DNA from: Methyloprofundus sp.
Lineage (GTDB): Bacteria; Pseudomonadota; Gammaproteobacteria; Methylococcales; Methylomonadaceae
Length of the DNA: 6,106 bases
NCBI GenBank assembly: GCA_030619185.1
Contig: JAUXBW010000140.1
Span: forward strand, 1 to 6,106
Reading direction: 5' to 3'
Of this stretch, positions 1-3,819 are shown piece after piece. Position 1 is the stretch's first letter. Every line of letters starts with the position of its first letter. Made by a program: the position numbers and the translations under genes. The notes below the pieces were generated by a model that did not search any database, was not told the DNA's origin, and was given only the letters and a program-made list of their open reading frames with translations.

Positions 1-33
1 GCTAAGGCTCCGTTTCCAGGATTTTCAGCGTGA

Positions 34-62
34 GTGTTCCCCACACCCGTGGAGATGAACCG
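34..62 (+). repeat. Complete type I-E CRISPR repeat
   Basis: This 29-bp unit has the I-E layout: GTGTT, a stem-forming core, and the 8-nt handle ATGAACCG at 55-62. The core pairs CCCCAC (39-44) with GTGGAG (49-54) around the loop ACCC. One pair is broken: C40 faces A53, where a G would complete the stem. That A may be a penultimate-repeat mutation or the array consensus; only upstream repeats would tell. Confidence 0.9.
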
Positions 63-94
63 AAAAGAAGAGCGTGAGCAGGCAATCAAGCTGG

Positions 95-123
95 GTGTTC
101 CCCACACCCGACAGAGGACAATT
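95..123 (+). repeat. Degenerate terminal CRISPR repeat
   Basis: The first 16 bases (95-110) are identical to the repeat at 34, but the last 13 bases read ACAGAGGACAATT instead of TGGAGATGAACCG. The 3' arm of the Cas6e stem and the 5'-handle sequence are therefore lost. No spacer-repeat unit follows: the DNA from 156 on does not resemble the repeat. This is the typical leader-distal end of an array. Confidence 0.85.
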
Positions 124-333
124 CTCTGATCCGAAGTGCGCTAGCAGCGCGCGAGGGAGGCAAAGGGTTGCATTCCGAAAAGCCGTCCAGCTATTTGTGG
201 TAGTCTTAACGGAGCAGGGTTTTGTGTGTGGTTGAGACGGATGCAGGGCGTGCCTGAGATGAATGTATTGTGGGTATATACTCGTATGGTCGTCGCGTGA
301 AGTATAATACATCTCCTCTTAAGAATAATTGAT
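124..333. other. Noncoding region between CRISPR array and HD-GYP gene
   Basis: No convincing gene is seen. The part next to the array looks more GC-rich than the rest of the window. It holds two short hairpins: CAGAG (112-116) with CTCTG (124-128), overlapping the decayed repeat, and GCGCT (138-142) with AGCGC (146-150) around a 3-nt loop. Neither is followed by a T-run, so they are not classical terminators. The right end carries the candidate -10 element of the next gene. Confidence 0.6.
303..308 (+). promoter_or_regulatory. Candidate -10 element for the HD-GYP gene
   Basis: A perfect TATAAT lies 25 bp before the ATG, which would give a 5' UTR of about 20 nt. No hexamer resembling TTGACA sits 16-18 bp upstream and there is no TGn extension, so this could be an activator-dependent promoter or a chance match. 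Confidence 0.35.
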
Positions 334-1563
334 ATGTCAAAATTTAATCTTAATCTTCACGAAGTTATTTTCTCATTATCCGATGCACTCGATTTAGTCG
401 GTGTTGATCAAATTTATCATGGTAAGCGCGTTGCTTATATTGCGGCTGCGTGTGGTAAAGCACTTTTATGGGAAAACAAACGCCTGGATAACTTGTTTCT
501 TGCTGCTATATTGCATGATTGTGGTGTTTCCAATACCGCAATACATACAAGGTTAACGAACTTTGAAGGTAAGAATATTGCGAATCATTGTGATAAGGGA
601 GCAGATTTATTACAAAAAAGGCCACAGCTAGCCAATTTGGCTGATTATATTTTGTATCATCATACACCCTGGTCAGAATTGCTAGGCCTGGATTTATCTG
701 AAGTCGTGAAATTTGGTGCCAATTGTATTTATATGGCTGACCGAATTGATATTCTCGCATTAAAAGGATTGGATAGTGATTCTAATATCCTTGCCAGTAT
801 GGATCAAATCAGAAGAAAAATAAAAGCAAAAGCCGGGCGCTGGTTTCATCACGATCTAGTTGACATATTTTTGAAAATATCAGCCTCTGAAGCGTTCTGG
901 TTATCCATGGAGCAAGCGCAAAATTCTGGCTATGCCTCATCCTGGATTCAACATGGCTCAACTCAGGAGATTGATTTCCAGGATTTAAAAGAGATCGTCC
1001 TGATTTTCTCTCATATTGTAGATGCAAAAAGTACTTTTACGGCACAGCACTCTGTTGGTGTCGCAACTTTAGCTAGATACCTTGGGGAGTTATTTAATCT
1101 TTCTGAACATAGTTGTGACAAACTGGAATTAACGGGTCTACTGCATGACTTAGGTATGTTACGAGTGCCTGATGCAATTTTGGATAAACCTGATAAATTA
1201 ACCCGGACAGAATATTTAATCATTAAGAGGCATAGCTTTGATAGCTATGATATTTTAAAAAATATCACAGGGTTTGAAGAGGTTGCAAACTGGGTTGCAT
1301 ATCATCATGAGCGTATCGATGGTAGTGGTTATCCATACCACAATGATAAACAAAATCTTGCAATTGAGGCGAGAATTATTGCTGTCTCCGATGTTTTTCA
1401 GGCTTTGACTCAAAGCAGACCCTACCGAGATGAGTTTTCTCCGCAAAGCATAATGTCTGAACTTAATAAACAAGCTCATGCCGACAAATTGGATAAGGAG
1501 GTGATATTGATGGTAGAGAACAATTTTTCCGGGTGTTTACATGCAGCACAGTTATCAAAATGA
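334..1563 (+). CDS. Tandem HD / HD-GYP domain phosphohydrolase (probable cyclic-dinucleotide phosphodiesterase)
   Basis: A 409-residue soluble protein with two HD-superfamily modules and no signal peptide or membrane segment. The N-terminal module (about 10-185) shows H29, H61-D62 (LHDCG), H85, H109-H110 and D136 (ADRID), a full set of potential metal ligands, but no GYP motif. The C-terminal module (about 215-400) is a canonical HD-GYP domain: H239, H271-D272 (LLHDLGMLRVP), H300, H324-H325-E326, DGSGYP at 329-334, and D353. HD-GYP enzymes hydrolyse c-di-GMP, and some Vibrio cholerae members (the V-cGAPs) hydrolyse 3'3'-cGAMP; the substrate here cannot be told from sequence. The module without GYP may be a second active site or a regulatory one. 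No receiver, PAS or other sensor domain is attached. The start fits because the conserved N-terminus begins at once, although the Shine-Dalgarno sequence is weak. The gene stands alone, converging on the BrkB-family gene. Confidence 0.9.
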   Translation: MSKFNLNLHEVIFSLSDALDLVGVDQIYHGKRVAYIAAACGKALLWENKRLDNLFLAAILHDCGVSNTAIHTRLTNFEGKNIANHCDKGADLLQKRPQLANLADYILYHHTPWSELLGLDLSEVVKFGANCIYMADRIDILALKGLDSDSNILASMDQIRRKIKAKAGRWFHHDLVDIFLKISASEAFWLSMEQAQNSGYASSWIQHGSTQEIDFQDLKEIVLIFSHIVDAKSTFTAQHSVGVATLARYLGELFNLSEHSCDKLELTGLLHDLGMLRVPDAILDKPDKLTRTEYLIIKRHSFDSYDILKNITGFEEVANWVAYHHERIDGSGYPYHNDKQNLAIEARIIAVSDVFQALTQSRPYRDEFSPQSIMSELNKQAHADKLDKEVILMVENNFSGCLHAAQLSK

Positions 1564-1594
1564 AAGCTTAAAGTAATCCTGAATAAAACTCTGG

Positions 1595-1627
1595 AAAAAG
1601 GGGCAATGTGCCTGTTTCTACGCCCCC
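1595..1627 (-). terminator. Candidate rho-independent terminator of the BrkB-family gene
   Basis: Read on the minus strand, GGGGC (1626-1622) can pair with GCCCC (1604-1600), and five T residues (1599-1595) follow immediately. The loop is long (17 nt), and a shorter GGCA/TGCC hairpin with a 3-nt loop can form just before the T-run instead. It lies about 65 bp past the minus-strand stop codon. On the plus strand no T-run follows, so it is unlikely to terminate the HD-GYP gene efficiently. Confidence 0.4.
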
Positions 1628-1691
1628 GTATCAAGTACAGGGCAGGCTTTGAAGGCGAATATAAATCCTGCGTTATTATTCCGTGCGCGTC

Positions 1692-2933
1692 TTAGGTCAG
1701 ATTATGTTCCAATGTGTAGGATTCTCCATTATTATTAAGTGCTTCTGCAATAGTGTTGTCATTGAGTAAGTTTATATCCCGTGCTGGTTGATATTGTTGT
1801 GTCGAGCCATTCTCATCAGGTGGACTTAATTTTGACAATAGCTGAGAATCGTCGAGATCTTTTATTATCGGGTTTACTATCGAAATAGGTAGGTGTAATT
1901 GGATGCTGAGTTCTTCAGCTGAGTAGGGGGGGGAATCAACTTGTTTGAACCGATCTATAACTGTGTGCATTATTTGTTGGGCAAGTGAGATTCTGGATGA
2001 GAAATTGAGATTTTTTATATGCTGATTATATTGATATAAAGCTAAATTTTGATGGAAATAGGAAAGTTCTGAGCCAAATAGTACAATAATCCAGGCGATC
2101 TGTAACCATACTAGAAATAAGGGCAGGGCGGCAAAGCTACCATAAATTGCATTGTAACTACTGACTCCAACTTGTAGTGAGACATATAAGGACTGCCCTA
2201 TATAGTAGATAGTTCCTGAAATAATGCCGGCAAATATGCCTGAGCGGTAGCTCACAGAGGTATTCGGCATGAAAATCAAAACAAAGCTAAATAGACCCCA
2301 TAAAATGATTATCGGGATATAGCTGAGTAGCTTTAATGCAAAGATGGTGCCTGGTAAGGCGATGGCATTAATGATCGATGTTAATTGGGTTTGCACAAAG
2401 ATACTAATGCTGCTGGCGGCAATCAATAATAGGGGAGCAAGTAACATGACGGATAGGTAATCACTTAATTTACGTCCTATGGGTCGTGATTTTTGTACTT
2501 TCCAGATATGGTTAAATGACTCCTCAATATTACTAATAACTTTAAGCACTGACCAGAACAAGATTGCCACCCCGAACCCGGCGACTACACCGCCTTTAGT
2601 CGAGGCTAGCATTTGTTTCGCCATTTCAAGTAGCTTTCCGATAAGGGCGCTTTGTTCGGAAGATTGATCCAGGAGTTGCTGTTCTAACAGTTGATCAAAG
2701 CCAAATCCTTTGGCTATACCAAATAACATGGCAATAACAGGTACTATCGACAAAAGCGTATACAGAGTTAATGCTGAGGCTCTCAGGGAACCATGGTCTT
2801 TAATAAAGCTCTGCGCAGAGAGGGTGAATATTTTTAAATATGGTATTAGTAATGTTTTGAAATTTTTCTGTTCTGTGTTGGCTTTTTGTTGCCATAGGCC
2901 TTCATGAAGGTAGTCCGTTATTTTTTTGTACAT
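1692..2933 (-). CDS. YihY/virulence factor BrkB family inner-membrane protein with winged-helix-like tail
   Basis: A 413-residue protein. The membrane part (about 50-290) has some six hydrophobic segments, near 55-74, 115-135, 159-180, 200-222, 231-251 and 268-289. It carries BrkB-family signatures: RASALTLYTLLSIVP at 51-65, FWSVLKVISNIEESFNHIW at 126-144, and YGSFAALPLFLVWLQIAW at 264-281 followed by LFGSEL. The polar C-terminal part (about 315-400) resembles a winged helix: SAEELSIQLHLPISIVNPII, then DLDDSQLLSKL and the PARDINLL stretch typical of Rrf2-like wings. E. coli YihY is shorter (290 residues) and lacks this tail; longer family members have it. The family was once misnamed RNase BN, and its transport or other role is unsettled. 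The reading frame stays open up to an ATG at 3017, but the start at 2933 is preferred: GGAG lies 7 nt upstream, and a promoter candidate lies between the two ATGs. Convergent with the HD-GYP gene. Confidence 0.88.
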   Translation of the reverse strand: MYKKITDYLHEGLWQQKANTEQKNFKTLLIPYLKIFTLSAQSFIKDHGSLRASALTLYTLLSIVPVIAMLFGIAKGFGFDQLLEQQLLDQSSEQSALIGKLLEMAKQMLASTKGGVVAGFGVAILFWSVLKVISNIEESFNHIWKVQKSRPIGRKLSDYLSVMLLAPLLLIAASSISIFVQTQLTSIINAIALPGTIFALKLLSYIPIIILWGLFSFVLIFMPNTSVSYRSGIFAGIISGTIYYIGQSLYVSLQVGVSSYNAIYGSFAALPLFLVWLQIAWIIVLFGSELSYFHQNLALYQYNQHIKNLNFSSRISLAQQIMHTVIDRFKQVDSPPYSAEELSIQLHLPISIVNPIIKDLDDSQLLSKLSPPDENGSTQQYQPARDINLLNDNTIAEALNNNGESYTLEHNLT

Positions 2934-2940
2934 TACTAAT

Positions 2941-2944
2941 CTCC
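2941..2944 (-). promoter_or_regulatory. Ribosome binding site that sets the BrkB-family start
   Basis: On the minus strand GGAG is followed by a 7-nt spacer and ATG (2933-2931). The alternative upstream in-frame ATGs at 3017 and 2978 would add a Cys/Tyr/Arg-rich leader that does not look like the family. The one at 2978 also lies within the promoter candidate. Confidence 0.75.
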
Positions 2945-2954
2945 GTGTGTAAAG

Positions 2955-2983
2955 AATATAGCTTAGATAGCTATTCATGTCTT
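2955..2983 (-). promoter_or_regulatory. Candidate sigma70 promoter of the BrkB-family gene with overlapping dyad
   Basis: On the minus strand AAGACA (2983-2978, four of six matches to TTGACA) is followed by a 17-bp spacer and TATATT (2960-2955, five of six matches to TATAAT), giving a 5' UTR of roughly 15-20 nt. The inverted repeat ATAGCT (2958-2963) / AGCTAT (2969-2974) with a 5-bp spacer overlaps the -10 and spacer, where a repressor could bind. The operator role is inferred from position only. Confidence 0.5.
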
Positions 2984-3237
2984 GCTCTCGACAAGAAATC
3001 TTGCAATAACAGTGCATCCGTAGTTGTACGAAGTGTATGTGGTTAATGCGTGCTCGTCTTGTTGATAAAATAAGTACCCGTAAACAATTACCTTATCACT
3101 CTTATCATTAAAATTTCGTACGGTAGCGCACTGTCACTGTGTTCTGTAGCGAGTGATTATGTGACCCAATGCCGATGTTTCAATCTACTTCTTAGACAAA
3201 ATAATAAATGTTAAATGACTGTTGTAGGGGGGCTTAA

Positions 3238-3270
3238 GTTGGATGCATTATTAACCATTATGCATCCAAC
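3238..3270 (-). repeat. Perfect 11-bp inverted repeat downstream of the DUF2892 gene
   Basis: GTTGGATGCAT (3238-3248) and ATGCATCCAAC (3260-3270) are exact reverse complements around an 11-nt loop. The structure begins 17 nt past the minus-strand stop of the DUF2892 gene, where a 3' hairpin would sit. On that strand it is followed by TTAAGCCCCCC and not a T-run, so it is more likely an RNA-stabilising hairpin, a rho-assisted terminator or a dispersed intergenic palindrome than a simple intrinsic terminator. Confidence 0.6.
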
Positions 3271-3287
3271 CGGGCGTATTGAATGTT

Positions 3288-3500
3288 TTATTCTACAGTG
3301 GTTTTTTCCAGGCCTGAATATACAGGGCACCAGGCTGTATAGCCTGTTGCGACTAATATCAAACCAATAAGTAATAAAGGTATGGATGCTAAAAATAGAG
3401 AGATAAATAATGCGGCACAGCCGGCATAAAGACGTATCTTTTTTTCTTTGTCGCCGACGTTAATTTCAAATTTAAGCATGCGTTTAAAATCAAAGTTCAT
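3288..3500 (-). CDS. Small DUF2892 (YgaP-type transmembrane domain) membrane protein
   Basis: A 70-residue protein. It begins with a short basic stretch, then INVGDKEKKIRLYAG (13-27), the hallmark N-terminal motif of the family (NVG..D..IR...G). Two hydrophobic helices (about 25-39 and 41-55) should form a hairpin in the inner membrane, and it ends with the conserved WCPVY (57-61). In YgaP-like proteins this domain anchors a rhodanese, but here it is the stand-alone form and its function is unknown. ATG at 3500 is preferred over Met8 because AAGG lies 7 nt upstream of it, whereas Met8 has no Shine-Dalgarno sequence. Divergent from uvrD, with no close partner gene. Confidence 0.85.
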   Translation of the reverse strand: MNFDFKRMLKFEINVGDKEKKIRLYAGCAALFISLFLASIPLLLIGLILVATGYTAWCPVYSGLEKTTVE

Positions 3501-3507
3501 GGTTTTA

Positions 3508-3511
3508 CCTT
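3508..3511 (-). promoter_or_regulatory. Ribosome binding site of the DUF2892 gene
   Basis: On the minus strand AAAAAAGGTAAAACC precedes ATG; AAGG lies 7 nt from the start codon. This supports the longer 70-residue form over an internal start at Met8. Confidence 0.6.
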
Positions 3512-3521
3512 TTTTATTTTA

Positions 3522-3592
3522 ATTATATTTAAGAAGACTAAAAGTTAATGATTTAACCATTTCAAATATACAGGCCTAATAGAAATGTGCAA
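3522..3592 (-). promoter_or_regulatory. Candidate promoters of the DUF2892 gene
   Basis: Two minus-strand possibilities. The first is TTGCAC (3592-3587), a 16-bp spacer, and TATATT (3570-3565). The second is a perfect TATAAT (3527-3522) about 20 bp before the ATG, with only TTAACT at a short 15-bp spacing as a -35. A small dyad, GTTAA (3544-3548) / TTAAC (3553-3557), lies between the two -10 sequences. I cannot choose between them. Confidence 0.35.
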
Positions 3593-3716
3593 GCATCAGG
3601 TGAAAAAAAGCTGTAAATGTCAGGTACTATAATAAAGTCACTTTCCTGTTCAGGTATAATATTGTTTTTGTTTATCACCTTATCAAGAGTGATTCTTCAG
3701 ATACCTCATAGCGCAC

Positions 3717-3739
3717 TGTAGGGCTCGGATTTAGCTCGC
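3717..3739 (+). repeat. Probable diverged REP-like element upstream of uvrD
   Basis: The segment starts TGTAGGG and contains ATTTAGCTCGC. This parallels the TGTAGGAGCG...TTTAGCCGCGA monomer found after uvrD. GGGCT (3721-3725) can pair with AGCTC (3733-3737), with one G-T pair, around a 7-nt loop. The similarity is partial, so it may be chance. Confidence 0.35.
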
Positions 3740-3819
3740 TTTATAATAAACTTTTCGGAGTGGCGGATTAAAACCAGACTCTATAGGATGCCTTTAGACA
3801 AGTTCAAATGGGTTAAGAA

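Larger units (their letters stand above)
1..123 (+). CRISPR. Leader-distal end of a type I-E CRISPR array
   Basis: Two copies of a 29-bp repeat begin at 34 and 95 and are separated by exactly 32 bp, the usual type I-E repeat and spacer lengths. The complete repeat starts GTGTTCCCC and ends ATGAACCG, matching the E. coli-type I-E repeat pattern (GAGTTCCCC...ATAAACCG). Positions 2-33 are a further 32-bp spacer, so base 1 (G) fits as the last base of a preceding repeat outside the window. The copy at 95-123 keeps its first 16 bases and diverges after that, as expected of the terminal repeat. Repeat orientation (8-nt crRNA handle at the right end) and the decayed copy both place the leader to the left. 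No cas gene is in the window. Spacer targets cannot be judged without a search. Confidence 0.9.
2934..3287. other. Intergenic region between the BrkB-family and DUF2892 genes
   Basis: No credible gene in 354 bp. The left end holds the minus-strand RBS and promoter candidate of the BrkB-family gene. The right end holds a perfect 11-bp hairpin. In the middle, TCACT (3134-3138) and AGTGA (3152-3156) form a weak dyad. Nothing resembling a tRNA or a known riboswitch is visible. The two minus-strand genes flanking it are too far apart to be assumed one operon. Confidence 0.6.
3501..3819. other. Divergent intergenic region between DUF2892 gene and uvrD
   Basis: No gene is seen in 319 bp. Besides the minus-strand promoter candidates it has three plus-strand TATAAT hexamers (3628-3633, 3655-3660, 3742-3747), any of which could drive uvrD, but none has a recognisable -35 at 16-18 bp. 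A REP-like TGTAGGG element begins at 3717. No CTG-N10-CAG LexA box is present anywhere in the interval. Confidence 0.6.

Noticed and set aside
138..150. GCGCT/AGCGC hairpin as an intrinsic terminator of the CRISPR transcript
   Set aside because: It is followed by GCGAGGGAGG and not a T-run, so it does not meet the criteria; kept only as a structural observation.
25..312. 95-codon minus-strand open frame across the array end and intergenic DNA
   Set aside because: It runs through two CRISPR repeats and a spacer, has no recognisable domain, and would require the array to be coding.
506..1479. Several minus-strand open frames of 70-84 codons opposite the HD-GYP gene
   Set aside because: They are antisense shadows of a gene with complete catalytic motifs, and none shows a domain or a ribosome binding site.
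334..1563. HD-GYP gene as a CRISPR-associated or anti-phage effector because it adjoins the array
   Set aside because: Type I-E systems do not use cyclic-nucleotide signalling, the gene lies at the leader-distal end, and tandem HD/HD-GYP proteins are ordinary c-di-GMP-type enzymes.
2479..2907. Two plus-strand open frames of 62 and 65 codons opposite the BrkB-family gene
   Set aside because: They lie antisense to conserved membrane segments and their compositions do not suggest real proteins.
2934..3017. 28-residue N-terminal extension of the BrkB-family protein
   Set aside because: The extension has no family resemblance, while the internal ATG at 2933 has a GGAG 7 nt upstream and a promoter candidate lies within the extension.
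3598..3680. Large imperfect inverted repeat AGGTGA...TCACCT upstream of uvrD
   Set aside because: Only 6 bp pair perfectly across about 70 bp of AT-rich sequence; this is easily explained by chance.
3124..3719. 11-bp direct repeat TAGCGCACTGT at 3124-3134 and 3709-3719 flanking the DUF2892 gene, suggestive of an insertion footprint
   Set aside because: A few exact 11-bp matches are expected by chance in a window of this size; there are no inverted termini or transposase, and the match does not extend.
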